Below, piece by piece: positions 8,945-18,494 of a stretch of 64,000 nt of DNA (position 1 is its first letter; each line of letters begins with the position of its first letter). The stretch is from an uncultured Phascolarctobacterium sp. (lineage in GTDB: Bacteria; Bacillota; Negativicutes; Acidaminococcales; Acidaminococcaceae). Under the pieces are notes generated by a model, which saw only the letters and a list, made by a program, of their open reading frames with translations, was not told where the DNA came from and did no database searches. Location: contig NZ_CAKPTG010000011.1 of NCBI RefSeq assembly GCF_934190775.1, forward strand, positions 27,516-91,515, given 5' to 3'. The position numbers were made by a program, and so were the translations under genes.

Positions 8945-8976
8945 ATTCTTAGATATAACGTAACGGAGGTGAGCAG

Positions 8977-9870
8977 ATGAAGTATCTTTCTGTAGCGGAA
9001 ACAGCGAAAAAGTGGCAGATATCCGAGCGCAGCGTGCGTAATTATTGTGCGCAGGGACGCGTGCAGGGAGCAGAACTGAATGGCCGAGTATGGAGTATTC
9101 CGGAAATGGCAGTAAAACCGGAGCGGGTTAATAAAATTAAGCAGAGCGAGCGTAGCTTGTTAAAGGTTCTGCAGGAAGAAAAAGCAAGCAGATATGCAGG
9201 CGGTATCTATCATAAAACGCAAATTGAGTTGACCTATAACTCTAATCATATGGAAGGCAGCAGACTGACACACGAGCAGACACGTTATATTTTTGAAACC
9301 AATACGATTGGTGTAGAAAATGAAGTACTGAATGTAGACGATGTTATTGAAACTGCTAATCACTTTCGCTGTATTGATTTGCTTATAGATAAGGCAAAGG
9401 CTGCTTTATCAGAAAAGCTGATTAAGAAATTACACTTTATTTTGAAAACCGGTACGAGTGATGCGCGCAAGGATTGGTTTGCTGTCGGTGATTATAAAAA
9501 GCTTCCGAACGAGGTTGGCGGCAGAGATACCGCTTTACCGGAAGAGGTTAGCGAGCAGATGCGAGCGCTTTTGGCAAAATATAATGCGAAAAAGAGTAAG
9601 ACGTTGAAAGATATTCTAGATTTTCATGTGCGTTTTGAAAGGATTCATCCGTTTCAGGATGGTAATGGTCGCGTTGGCAGGCTGATTATGTTTAAAGAGT
9701 GCCTAAAGTATCATATCGTTCCGTTTATTATAGAGGATAATCTGAAAATGTTTTACTATCGCGGCTTAAAAGAATGGGATAAGGAAAATGGTTATCTTAC
9801 GGATACCTGCCTTGCTGCGCAAGATAGATATAAAACATATCTTGATTATTTTAGGATTGAGTACGATTGA
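8977..9870 (+). CDS. Fic family protein with N-terminal DNA-binding-like domain
   Basis: Fic enzymes transfer AMP (or other nucleotide parts) from NTPs to target proteins. The 297-residue protein has the full catalytic motif HPFQDGNGRVGR starting at His224. It also has an intramolecular inhibitory helix Ser89-x-x-x-Glu93-Gly94 (SNHMEG) N-terminal to the Fic core, so it is a self-inhibited class II-type Fic and needs no separate antitoxin. The first 45 residues (YLSVAETAKKWQISERSVRNYCAQGRV) look like an excisionase/MerR-type winged helix-turn-helix, so it may bind DNA, perhaps its own promoter. RBS GGAGGTGA is upstream. It sits at the left edge of the defence island; whether it belongs to the island is open. 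Confidence 0.88.
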   Translation: MKYLSVAETAKKWQISERSVRNYCAQGRVQGAELNGRVWSIPEMAVKPERVNKIKQSERSLLKVLQEEKASRYAGGIYHKTQIELTYNSNHMEGSRLTHEQTRYIFETNTIGVENEVLNVDDVIETANHFRCIDLLIDKAKAALSEKLIKKLHFILKTGTSDARKDWFAVGDYKKLPNEVGGRDTALPEEVSEQMRALLAKYNAKKSKTLKDILDFHVRFERIHPFQDGNGRVGRLIMFKECLKYHIVPFIIEDNLKMFYYRGLKEWDKENGYLTDTCLAAQDRYKTYLDYFRIEYD

Positions 9871-9940
9871 GAAGATTGTATTCGTGATACTGAAAAAATA
9901 AGAAGGTCTGCTTCTGGAGTCCCACACCATTTAGTGTGAT

Positions 9941-9970
9941 TTGTCAAAGATAGATAAATTGTTTTATAAT
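9941..9970 (+). promoter_or_regulatory. promoter upstream of the rhuM-like gene and hsd genes
   Basis: TTGTCA (9941-9946), 18-bp spacer and TATAAT (9965-9970) lie 33 bases before the RhuM-like start. It is the best promoter-like match before the island genes. Confidence 0.55.
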
Positions 9971-10002
9971 AGAGATAAGGTCTAAAAGATAGGAGAAGTG
10001 CT

Positions 10003-10992
10003 GTGAATAATTATGGAGAAATCATTATCTATCAGACAGATGATGGTTTGACAAAAATAAATGTAAATATGCAGGAGGAAACAGTTTGGTTATCTCTTGA
10101 TCAGATGGCTGAACTGTTTCAGAGAGATAAATCTACAATATCTAGACATATCAAGAAGATTTTTGAAGAAGGCGAGTTGCAGCGAAATTCAGTTGTTGCA
10201 AATTTCGCAACAACTGCCGCAGACGGGAAAGTATATAACGTAGATTATTATAACCTTGATGTTATCATCTCTGTTGGCTATCGTGTGAAATCTCAGCGAG
10301 GCGTTCAGTTCAGAATTTGGGCAACAAATGTGCTGAAAGAGTACATGATTAAAGGTTTTGCTATGGATGACGAACGACTGAAAGGAAATGCTGGCGGGAA
10401 TTATTGGAAAGAATTACTTGATCGCATCAGAGACATTCGTTCTTCTGAAAAGGTGTTGTATCGTCAGGTACTTGATTTGTACGCAACAAGTGTTGACTAT
10501 GATCCACGCAGTGATGAATCTGTAAAATTCTTTAAAATTGTGCAAAATAAATTGCATTATGCAGCACATGGACATACTGCCGCTGAAGTGATTTATGAAA
10601 GAGCAGATGCAGAGAAACCATTTATGGGGCTTACTTCATTTTCCGGGGAATTGCCGGCATTAAAAGATATTGGTATTGCGAAAAACTATTTGCAAGAAAA
10701 TGAACTGAAAATCTTAAACAATCTTGTATCCGGTTATTTTGATTTGGCAGAAATCAATGCTATTGAACATAAGCCGATGTATATGCATGATTATGTAAAA
10801 CAGCTTGATATGGTGCTGTCTTCGGGAAATCGCAAATTGCTTGAAGGTGCCGGTACTGTAAGCCATAAACAGGCTTTGGAAAAAGCAAAGGCTGAATATC
10901 GAAAATATCAAGAGATTACATTATCTCCGGTGGAACAGGCTTATTTGGAAAGTGTTAAAGAAGTTGCGAAGGAACTGAAGAAGAAAAAATGA
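10003..10992 (+). CDS. RhuM family protein
   Basis: A 329-residue protein of the RhuM/virulence-RhuM family. The N-terminal region (about 25-110) has a helix-turn-helix-like segment LDQMAELFQRDKSTISRHIKKIFEEGEL. It is followed by the family block YNLDVIISVGYRVKSQRGVQFRIWAT. The C-terminal part is helical and ends in Lys. RhuM-like genes are repeatedly found beside type I restriction genes and within Salmonella pathogenicity islands, but the biochemical role is not known. Start is a GTG preceded by AGGAGAAGTGCT. It lies 175 bases before hsdM in the same direction. Base composition is visibly more AT-rich than in the aro region. Confidence 0.85.
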   Translation: MNNYGEIIIYQTDDGLTKINVNMQEETVWLSLDQMAELFQRDKSTISRHIKKIFEEGELQRNSVVANFATTAADGKVYNVDYYNLDVIISVGYRVKSQRGVQFRIWATNVLKEYMIKGFAMDDERLKGNAGGNYWKELLDRIRDIRSSEKVLYRQVLDLYATSVDYDPRSDESVKFFKIVQNKLHYAAHGHTAAEVIYERADAEKPFMGLTSFSGELPALKDIGIAKNYLQENELKILNNLVSGYFDLAEINAIEHKPMYMHDYVKQLDMVLSSGNRKLLEGAGTVSHKQALEKAKAEYRKYQEITLSPVEQAYLESVKEVAKELKKKK

Positions 10993-11167
10993 TATAAAGT
11001 ATAACAACATAGATTGCAGAATTTGGAGAGAAGAAGTTGAGTATATAATGAAAAATTGGACACTCTAAGAAGCAGAATGCTGTCAGAACTGGTTAGAAGG
11101 TATTTGCTTACAGAAAAGTAGGCAATCTTAGAGAGTATCATAGAAAATAATTTGGGAGAATAATAAG
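10993..11167 (+). other. AT-rich gap between rhuM-like gene and hsdM
   Basis: No gene is recognised here. A broken frame from about 11062 (TLRSRMLSELVRRYLL then a stop) may be a remnant but matches nothing I know. The sequence ends with GGGAGAATAATAAG as the hsdM ribosome binding site. Confidence 0.4.
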
Positions 11168-12985
11168 ATGATAAACATTCGTAAATTAGAAGCAGAATTA
11201 TGGGAATCAGCGGACTTGCTACGTGCAGGCTCAAAACTGACATCCAATCTGTACTGTATGCCGGTATTGGGATTGATTTTTCTGCGTTATGCATACAGCA
11301 GATTTAAAATGGTAGAAGCGGAGATTTTGAATAATCGTCCGTCTCGTGGTGGCAGAGTTATGCCGGTAGAAGCAAGTGACTTTGCTGCTAAAAGTGCGCT
11401 CTTTTTACTGAAAGAGGCACAGTACGACTACTTACTGAATCTCCCTGATGATATTTCAGCTGCAGGATTATTTAATAAAGATGGACAGCCTATGACCAGT
11501 CTGGGTGAGGTTGTAAATAATGCGATGCAGCTGATTGAAGATCAGAGTGAACAACTTACAGGTGTATTGCCAAAGAGTTATACAGATTTCTCCGATGAAC
11601 TGCTGTCTGAACTTCTTCGTATCTTTAATAACAGTGCATTGGATGAGGTAGGCGGCGATATTATTGGTCGTATCTACGAATACTTTCTCAACAAGTTTGC
11701 AAAAAACATCGCATCTGATGATGGTGTATTCTTCACACCGAAATCACTGGTAAAAATGATTGTAAATATTATTGAACCAAAGAGCGGTATCTTGCTTGAC
11801 CCTGCTTGCGGTTCTGGTGGCATGTTCATTCAGTCCGGCGATTTTGTAAATCAATCTGGCATGAATGCGAACAGCGCCATGACTTTCTATGGACAGGAAA
11901 AAGTGGAATATAATGCACAGCTGTGTCTGATGAATATGGCAGTTCATGGATTGACTGGCGTTATTAAATCCGGTGATGAAGCAAACAGCTTCTATCACGA
12001 TGCTCATAATCTGGATGGTTGCTGCGATTATGTTATGGCAAATCCACCATTCAATGTTGATAAAGTAAAAGCAGAGTCTTGCGAAAATGCAAAACGTCTG
12101 CCATTTGGTATGCCCGGAATTAACAAGAACAAAGAGGTTGGAAATGCAAATTATTTGTGGATTTCCTATTTTTACAGTTATCTAAACGAGCATGGTCGTG
12201 CCGGTTTTGTCATGGCATCTTCTGCAACAGATAGCCAGGGAAAAGACAAAGATATTCGTCAGAAATTAGTAAAAACAGGTCATGTAGATGCTATGATCAG
12301 CGTAGGTAACAACTTCTTCTATACAAAATCTCTGCCATGTTCTCTGTGGTTCTTTGATAAGGGGAAAAGTGAAGCTATTAAAGATAAAGTTCTGTTTATT
12401 GATGCACGCAACTACTACACTGTGGTTGACCGTACACTGAATGAATGGTCCGAGTGGCAACTGAAGAATATGAATGCGATTGTATGGCTCTATCGTGGAG
12501 AGACTGCGAAGTACACAGCGTTATTGGAAGAATATAGAGCTGTATTGGGCGATGATTCCTTTGAAGATATCCTGCATCAGTTGATGGACGAGCTGAAAGA
12601 CCTGCAGAAACGTGCTAAAATTGAAATAGAAAATGCAGGCCGTAATGATAAAAAGCGTATTCAGGCTGAATATGACAATATGATTGCAGAAAAGAATGAA
12701 GAAATCACCATTGCAAAAGAAGCATGCTGGCTGTATGAAAAATTCGGTGATGGTGTATATAGTGATGTTCTTGGCCTGTGTAAAGTTGCCGATATTTCTG
12801 AAATTGAAGCAAAAGGATGGTCTTTGACACCGGGAGCTTATGTAGGTGTAGCACCGGTAGAAGATGACGGCGTGGATTTTGAAGAACGCATGGCAGAAAT
12901 TCATCGTGAATTATTGTTATTACAAGTCGAATCAAACAATCTTATGGATATCATCTCGCAAAATATGAAGGAAATGGGACTATGA
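11168..12985 (+). CDS. hsdM: type I restriction-modification system, methyltransferase (M) subunit
   Basis: Adenine-N6 methylates the target sequence chosen by HsdS, protecting host DNA; also needed in the restriction complex. The 605-residue protein has the N-terminal helical N6_N domain (about 1-150). Its AdoMet motif I is DPACGSGG from Asp211 and its catalytic motif IV is NPPF from Asn292. A long Lys/Glu-rich helical region (about 465-525) precedes a C-terminal tail that probably contacts HsdS. The stop overlaps the hsdS start by four bases (ATGA), ensuring coupled M and S synthesis. Part of the AT-rich island. Confidence 0.95.
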   Translation: MINIRKLEAELWESADLLRAGSKLTSNLYCMPVLGLIFLRYAYSRFKMVEAEILNNRPSRGGRVMPVEASDFAAKSALFLLKEAQYDYLLNLPDDISAAGLFNKDGQPMTSLGEVVNNAMQLIEDQSEQLTGVLPKSYTDFSDELLSELLRIFNNSALDEVGGDIIGRIYEYFLNKFAKNIASDDGVFFTPKSLVKMIVNIIEPKSGILLDPACGSGGMFIQSGDFVNQSGMNANSAMTFYGQEKVEYNAQLCLMNMAVHGLTGVIKSGDEANSFYHDAHNLDGCCDYVMANPPFNVDKVKAESCENAKRLPFGMPGINKNKEVGNANYLWISYFYSYLNEHGRAGFVMASSATDSQGKDKDIRQKLVKTGHVDAMISVGNNFFYTKSLPCSLWFFDKGKSEAIKDKVLFIDARNYYTVVDRTLNEWSEWQLKNMNAIVWLYRGETAKYTALLEEYRAVLGDDSFEDILHQLMDELKDLQKRAKIEIENAGRNDKKRIQAEYDNMIAEKNEEITIAKEACWLYEKFGDGVYSDVLGLCKVADISEIEAKGWSLTPGAYVGVAPVEDDGVDFEERMAEIHRELLLLQVESNNLMDIISQNMKEMGL

Positions 12986-14115
12986 GTTGGGATTATGTAA
13001 CTTTAGATAAACTTGGGTCTATTTCAAGAGGCAAATCGAAACATAGGCCTAGAAACGATAAAACATTATTTGGTGGTAAATATCCATTCATACAAACTGC
13101 GGATGTTAAAGCTGCAGGATTATATCTGAATGAGTATACTGAAACATACAGTGACAAAGGGTTGGCTCAGAGTAAACTGTGGCCTGCTGGGACTTTGTGT
13201 ATTACTATCGCCGCAAACATTGCTGATACGACTATTTTAGGAATAGATGCTTGTTTTCCTGATAGTGTAATGGGGTTCATTCCTTATGAAGGTGTATCAA
13301 ACGTAAAATTTGTAAAATACGCATTCGATATTCTTCAAAGAGACTGTAAAAAAATATCACAGGGAACTGCTCAAGATAACCTTTCATGGAAAAAATTATC
13401 CACCATTAAATTTCCTGCACCAGATATTGAAATACAAGATAAGATAGTTTCCATATTATCTGTGTATGATGATTTAATCGAGAACAACCAAAAACAAATC
13501 AAACTTCTTGAAGAAGCAGCACAACGTCTATATAAGGAATGGTTTGTGGATTTACGTTTTCCGGGATATGAGGATGTGGCTGTTATCGATGGTGTGCCGG
13601 AGGGGTGGAAGAAAACTAAGGTTACAGATTTTCTGGAAGTAAAGTATGGAAAAGATCATAAGGCATTGGCTGATGGCAATATTCCGGTATATGGTTCCGG
13701 TGGAGTTATGCGATATGTTAAGCCTATTCTATATTCTGGAGAGTCAGTGCTTATTCCAAGAAAGGGTTCGCTAAATAATATTCTGTTGGTTTCCGGCGAT
13801 TTTTGGACGATAGATACTATGTTTTTCTCAATACCCAAGCTGGAAAATGTAGCAAAATATACATATCTATTTCTAAAAGGACTCGATATGTATTCGTTTA
13901 ACATTGGAGCGGCTGTTCCTAGCATGACAGTGAAAATCCTTGAGGGGATAGATATACTTCATCCTACCGATACAGTGTTGGAACAATTTGAAAGAATAAC
14001 ATCACCAATATTTGAAATGAAAACTATATTAGAAAGGCAGATTAAAGAGGCTGAACAGGCTAGAGACAGACTCCTTCCTAAACTTATGAGTGGAGAAATT
14101 GAGGTGCAACAATAG
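12982..14115 (+). CDS. hsdS: type I restriction-modification system, specificity (S) subunit
   Basis: Determines the bipartite DNA target of the type I enzyme. The 377-residue protein has two target recognition domains, about residues 1-150 and 200-345. Each is followed by a conserved coiled-coil spacer: first IVSILSVYDDLIENNQKQIK near 155-190, second near 340-377 ending in AEQARDRLLPKLMSGEIEV. The two-fold layout is complete and I see no frameshift, although these genes are often recombined. No inverted partial hsdS copies are present, so this is not a shufflon. Confidence 0.92.
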   Translation: MSWDYVTLDKLGSISRGKSKHRPRNDKTLFGGKYPFIQTADVKAAGLYLNEYTETYSDKGLAQSKLWPAGTLCITIAANIADTTILGIDACFPDSVMGFIPYEGVSNVKFVKYAFDILQRDCKKISQGTAQDNLSWKKLSTIKFPAPDIEIQDKIVSILSVYDDLIENNQKQIKLLEEAAQRLYKEWFVDLRFPGYEDVAVIDGVPEGWKKTKVTDFLEVKYGKDHKALADGNIPVYGSGGVMRYVKPILYSGESVLIPRKGSLNNILLVSGDFWTIDTMFFSIPKLENVAKYTYLFLKGLDMYSFNIGAAVPSMTVKILEGIDILHPTDTVLEQFERITSPIFEMKTILERQIKEAEQARDRLLPKLMSGEIEVQQ

Positions 14116-14179
14116 TCTGATTGTATGAAATGATAGGTTATGTAATTTATCTTGGTATGGTGTTAGGAGGTGTCAAGTT

Positions 14180-17100
14180 ATGAGCTACGATTATTCCGAA
14201 AATATACTTGTTCAAGAAAGTGCCGGTAATCTGCTCCGTGATGAACTGGGCTGGGATGTTCGGTTTGCTTACAATACAGAAATCTTAGGAAAAAACGGCA
14301 CTTTCGGTAGAGAAAGCTACAAAGAAATACTGCTTACTCGATACTTTCGTGAAGCATTGAAAAAACTGAACCCATGGATTAATGACAGTCAGATTTCTGA
14401 AGCACAGAAGATATTGGAACAGAGATTGTCCACTTCTTCCTTGCTGCAGGTGAATGAGGAGAAATATTTTTTGATTCGTGACGGTATTCCTGTAACAATG
14501 AAGAAACCGAATGGACAAACTGAAACCAAGAAGGCTTCTGTGATTGATTTTCAAAATCCAGAAAATAACTATTTTCTTGCAATCAAAGAATTGAAAATCT
14601 ATGGTGATTTATATCGCCGCAGAACAGACATTGTAGGTTTTGTTAATGGTATTCCATTGTTGTTTGTAGAACTGAAAAAGAATACAGTCGATGTGCAGAA
14701 CGCATACGATGATAATTATACAGATTATCAGGATACAATTCCGCATTTGTTTTATTACAATGCGTTTCTTATGCTGTCTAATGGTACAGAGGCGAAGGTA
14801 GGTACTCTTGGCAGTAAGTATGAGTTTTTCCATGAGTGGAAGCGACTTGCAGAAGAAGATCAAGGTAGCGTTGCCCTTGAAACAATGCTTCGTGGTATTT
14901 GCAAGAAAGAAAACTTCCTTGATTTGTTTGAAAACTTTATTCTGTATGACCACTCCGGTGGACATACAGCTAAAATCCTTGCCAGAAATCATCAATATCT
15001 TGGAGTAAATGAGGCAATGAAAGCCTATGCAGCAAGAAAATTGAATGATGGTAAATTGGGTGTTTTCTGGCATACCCAGGGTTCAGGTAAGAGCTATTCT
15101 ATGGTATTTTTTGCACAGAAAGTGCGTAGAAAATTTGAAGGTTCACCGACTTTTGTTATTCTGACCGACCGTGAAGAACTGAACTCTCAGATTAGTGATA
15201 CTTTTGAAAACTGTGGATTGCTTGGTAAATCAAAAGCATCGCAGTTTATTGCGACAAGTGGCGATGACCTTGTGCAGAAGCTGAAAGGTAATCCAAGCTT
15301 TATCTTTACGCTGATTCAGAAGTTTAATAAACCAAATGCGGAAGCGATTTATCCGGACCACGATATTATTATTATGTCTGATGAGGCTCACCGCAGCCAA
15401 TATGGTATTTTTGCAGATAATATGATGAAATTACTGCCTACAGCAGCACGTATCGGATTTACCGGAACTCCATTGTTGTCCAATGACAACATTACTGTCC
15501 GTACCTTTGGTGGTTACGTTTCTGTTTACGATTTTAAGAGAGCAGTAGAGGACGGTGCGACAGTTCCACTTTATTATGAAAATCGTGGCGAAAAGATTGT
15601 GGACTTACATAACCCTGAAATTACAGAGCAGATTCTGGATGCAATCGAAAATGCTGACCTTGATGTGGATCAGCAGGACAAATTGGAAGCAGAATTTGCA
15701 AAAGAAATACATTTGCTGACAGCAGAACCGAGATTAAAATCAATCGCTCGTGATTTCGTGAATCATTATTCAGATTTATGGACAAGCGGTAAAGCCATGT
15801 TTGTTTGTCTGAATAAGGTTACCTGTGTCCGTATGTACAATTATGTGAAGGAATACTGGAAAGAAGAAATCAAAAAGCTGAAAGCTAGAATAAAAACAGC
15901 CACTCAGCAGGAAGCACAGGAATTGGAACGCAAGCTGAAATGGATGCAGGAAACAGAAATGGCTGTTGTTATCAGTCAGGAACAGAACGAAATTCAGACT
16001 TTCAAGAAGTGGGATTTGGATATTAAATATCATCGTGCAAAGATGGAAAAGCGTGAATTGGATAAAGAATTTAAAGATACCAAGAATCCGCTTCGTGTAG
16101 TTTTCGTCTGTGCGATGTGGCTTACCGGTTTTGATGTGAAGTGTTTGTCCTGTCTGTATTTGGACAAGCCGTTGAAAGCACATACTTTAATGCAGACGAT
16201 TGCTCGTGCAAACCGTGTCAGCGAAGGTAAGAGCAATGGTTTGATTGTTGACTATATTGGCATTGTAAAGGCGCTCAGAAAGGCTTTGGCAGACTATACA
16301 GCCAATGTTGGCGGTAAAGGTGGAACAGATCCGACTGTAGATAAAGATGAGCTGATTGCTCGTATTATTGAAACTATCTCCAAAGCAAAAGCATTTTTAC
16401 TGGAAAACGATTTTGATTTGAAGATGCTGATAGATGCTTATGATTTTATGAAATTATCATATCTGCAGGAAGCTGCTAATGCAGTCTGTGGAACGATTGA
16501 AGATAAGAAGACATTTACTACCTATGCATCAGAACTGAAGCGCCTTATGAAATATACTGACCGTGATGATGTTACCGGCCATACTCGTAAGGAATACGAA
16601 GCAATTGCAGCAATTTATGCTGAACTGCAGAAAAAGCGTAAGCACGTCAATACAACTGATTTGATGGTGCAGATCAATGCTATTATCGGTTCCTATGTAG
16701 AAATTAAGCACATGCCTTCAATGGTACATGAAGAACAACGCCGCTTTGACATTAGTGCGATTGACTTTGACTTGCTCCGCAGAGAGTTTGCCAAAGTGAA
16801 GAAAAAGAATTTGGTAATGAAAGATTTGGAAGAACTTATCCAGATGAAATTAGATCGGATGTTATTTACTAATCCGGAGCGTATCAATTATTACGAACGA
16901 TATCAGCAGATTATTGATGATTATAACAGTGAACAGGACAGAGCAACCATTGAAAAGACCTTTATGGATTTGATGGATTTGGCAAACAGCATGAATCAGG
17001 AAAAACAACGTTATGCTCGTGAAGGATTCAACAGTGATGAGGAACTTTCACTTTATGATATGTTGTTCCGTGAAGATTTAAGCAAGAACGATATCAAGAA

Positions 17101-17320
17101 ATTGAAAGAGGTTGCTGCTACTCTGCTTCAGAAAATAAAGATAAAGATTTCTGAGCTGGATCACTGGACAGACAAGCAGGAAACAAAAGCTGCAGTGGAT
17201 AATCTGATTCGTGATACGCTGTGGGCAGAGCTGCCGGAATGTTACGATGAAGTAAGTATTTCTGTGTACCGCCAGCATATTTATGAATATGTTTATACAC
17301 GATATAAAGAGGTTGCGTAA
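14180..17320 (+). CDS. hsdR: type I restriction-modification system, restriction (R) subunit
   Basis: ATP-dependent translocase and endonuclease subunit, 1046 residues. The N-terminal PD-(D/E)xK nuclease is visible as Asp150 in DIVGFVNG and Glu164-x-Lys166 in VELKKN. The superfamily 2 motor follows with Walker A QGSGKS (Lys304), the DEAH box (Asp401-His404), TGTPL (motif III region) and the QTIARANR motif VI. The C-terminal helical part contacts the M-S core. RBS TTAGGAGGTG lies upstream, 64 bases after hsdS. All three subunits appear intact, so the restriction system is probably functional. Confidence 0.95.
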   Translation: MSYDYSENILVQESAGNLLRDELGWDVRFAYNTEILGKNGTFGRESYKEILLTRYFREALKKLNPWINDSQISEAQKILEQRLSTSSLLQVNEEKYFLIRDGIPVTMKKPNGQTETKKASVIDFQNPENNYFLAIKELKIYGDLYRRRTDIVGFVNGIPLLFVELKKNTVDVQNAYDDNYTDYQDTIPHLFYYNAFLMLSNGTEAKVGTLGSKYEFFHEWKRLAEEDQGSVALETMLRGICKKENFLDLFENFILYDHSGGHTAKILARNHQYLGVNEAMKAYAARKLNDGKLGVFWHTQGSGKSYSMVFFAQKVRRKFEGSPTFVILTDREELNSQISDTFENCGLLGKSKASQFIATSGDDLVQKLKGNPSFIFTLIQKFNKPNAEAIYPDHDIIIMSDEAHRSQYGIFADNMMKLLPTAARIGFTGTPLLSNDNITVRTFGGYVSVYDFKRAVEDGATVPLYYENRGEKIVDLHNPEITEQILDAIENADLDVDQQDKLEAEFAKEIHLLTAEPRLKSIARDFVNHYSDLWTSGKAMFVCLNKVTCVRMYNYVKEYWKEEIKKLKARIKTATQQEAQELERKLKWMQETEMAVVISQEQNEIQTFKKWDLDIKYHRAKMEKRELDKEFKDTKNPLRVVFVCAMWLTGFDVKCLSCLYLDKPLKAHTLMQTIARANRVSEGKSNGLIVDYIGIVKALRKALADYTANVGGKGGTDPTVDKDELIARIIETISKAKAFLLENDFDLKMLIDAYDFMKLSYLQEAANAVCGTIEDKKTFTTYASELKRLMKYTDRDDVTGHTRKEYEAIAAIYAELQKKRKHVNTTDLMVQINAIIGSYVEIKHMPSMVHEEQRRFDISAIDFDLLRREFAKVKKKNLVMKDLEELIQMKLDRMLFTNPERINYYERYQQIIDDYNSEQDRATIEKTFMDLMDLANSMNQEKQRYAREGFNSDEELSLYDMLFREDLSKNDIKKLKEVAATLLQKIKIKISELDHWTDKQETKAAVDNLIRDTLWAELPECYDEVSISVYRQHIYEYVYTRYKEVA

Positions 17321-17369
17321 ATAGAGACTGCTATATGTTAATAAGATGAAATTAGGAGGTATAAACTAA

Positions 17370-18494
17370 ATGGAAAATACTTTGCAGAAAGAGATAGATT
17401 TGATGGCTAAAGCAATTAAAACTGATAATTATCCGATGTCAATAGGAGAATTATCCAATCTTTATCAAGACGGTGATTTGAAAATCAATCCTATATATCA
17501 AAGAATGTTTCGTTGGGATATAGCGCAACAGTCTGCATTGATTGAATCTATACTGTTGAATATTCCTATTCCACCTATTTATGTATATCAAAATGAAAAT
17601 GGTAAGTGGAATTTGATAGATGGGCAACAGCGATTATCAACTATTTTTAAATTTATGGGTATTTTGAAAAAAGACTCTAAAGATGAGGATGGAGAAGAAT
17701 TTGTTGAAAGTGAACCTTTGACTCGAACAAAGTTTTTACCAGCTTTGGAAGGAAAATATTGGGATAATGAGAACGAAAGTATTTCTTTAACAGATGCCCA
17801 GCGTAGATATATAAAAAGATCAAAAATTCTCATAATAATCATCGATAAAAGTAGTGATGAATTTGCGCAATATGAAATGTTTCAGCGCTTAAATACAGGT
17901 GGAAGTCATTTAAGCCCACAGGAAATTCGCAATTGTATTTTAGTGATGAAGAACGAAGAAATTTATAAAAAACTACTAGATATGAGTAAATACGAGAACT
18001 TTAAGAACTCAGTTCCTATTTCCGAGAAAGATTCAGAAGAACAGGGGTATTTAGAACTTGTAGTAAAATATTTTGTACTTAGATATTCTAAATTTAAAAT
18101 AAGTGATTCTGAAAACTATAATAACTTTTTGACAGATGAAATTCTGGAATTAATAAATGACGATAACATTGATTTCGAAAAAGAAGAAGAACTGTTTAAA
18201 AAGACCTTTGATTTACTATATGAAGTGATGGGTGAAAACACATTCAAAAAATATGATAAAGAAAAGGGTAAAAGTTGTGGTGCTGTTTTGGTTGGTGCAT
18301 ATGAAGCGGTTATTCCGGGGTTGACCAATAATATTGAGTATTATCTAAAAAATAAAAAGAAACTTGAACAAGCAATAAAAGAATTATATGACACTGAACA
18401 GTACCTTGCGGCAACAAAAAGAGGAATTAGGCCGGTTGCAAGAATCAAAAAAATGGTAGAATTTAGTAAGGAGAATTTTCTAAGTGGCAGGTAA
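17370..18494 (+). CDS. DUF262 domain protein (ParB/GmrSD-like fold)
   Basis: A 374-residue DUF262 protein. The family signatures are NPIYQRMFRW at 40-49, the DGQQRLST motif at 84-91 and FQRLNTGGSHLSPQEIRN further on. DUF262 is the nucleotide-hydrolysing domain of GmrS-type type IV restriction enzymes, related to the ParB/Srx fold. The DUF1524 His-Asn-His nuclease half normally paired with it is absent, both in this protein and in its neighbours. It starts 49 bases after hsdR with RBS TAGGAGGT and its end overlaps the HEPN gene by 11 bases. I infer it is the sensor or NTPase component of a small defence operon with the next two genes. Confidence 0.87.
   Translation: MENTLQKEIDLMAKAIKTDNYPMSIGELSNLYQDGDLKINPIYQRMFRWDIAQQSALIESILLNIPIPPIYVYQNENGKWNLIDGQQRLSTIFKFMGILKKDSKDEDGEEFVESEPLTRTKFLPALEGKYWDNENESISLTDAQRRYIKRSKILIIIIDKSSDEFAQYEMFQRLNTGGSHLSPQEIRNCILVMKNEEIYKKLLDMSKYENFKNSVPISEKDSEEQGYLELVVKYFVLRYSKFKISDSENYNNFLTDEILELINDDNIDFEKEEELFKKTFDLLYEVMGENTFKKYDKEKGKSCGAVLVGAYEAVIPGLTNNIEYYLKNKKKLEQAIKELYDTEQYLAATKRGIRPVARIKKMVEFSKENFLSGR

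Noticed and set aside
12982..14115. Phase-variable hsdS shufflon
   Set aside because: There is a single hsdS, with no inverted partial copies or recombinase gene beside it.
17370..18494. GmrSD type IV restriction enzyme
   Set aside because: Only the DUF262 part is present. No DUF1524 His-Asn-His segment is seen in this protein or its neighbours.
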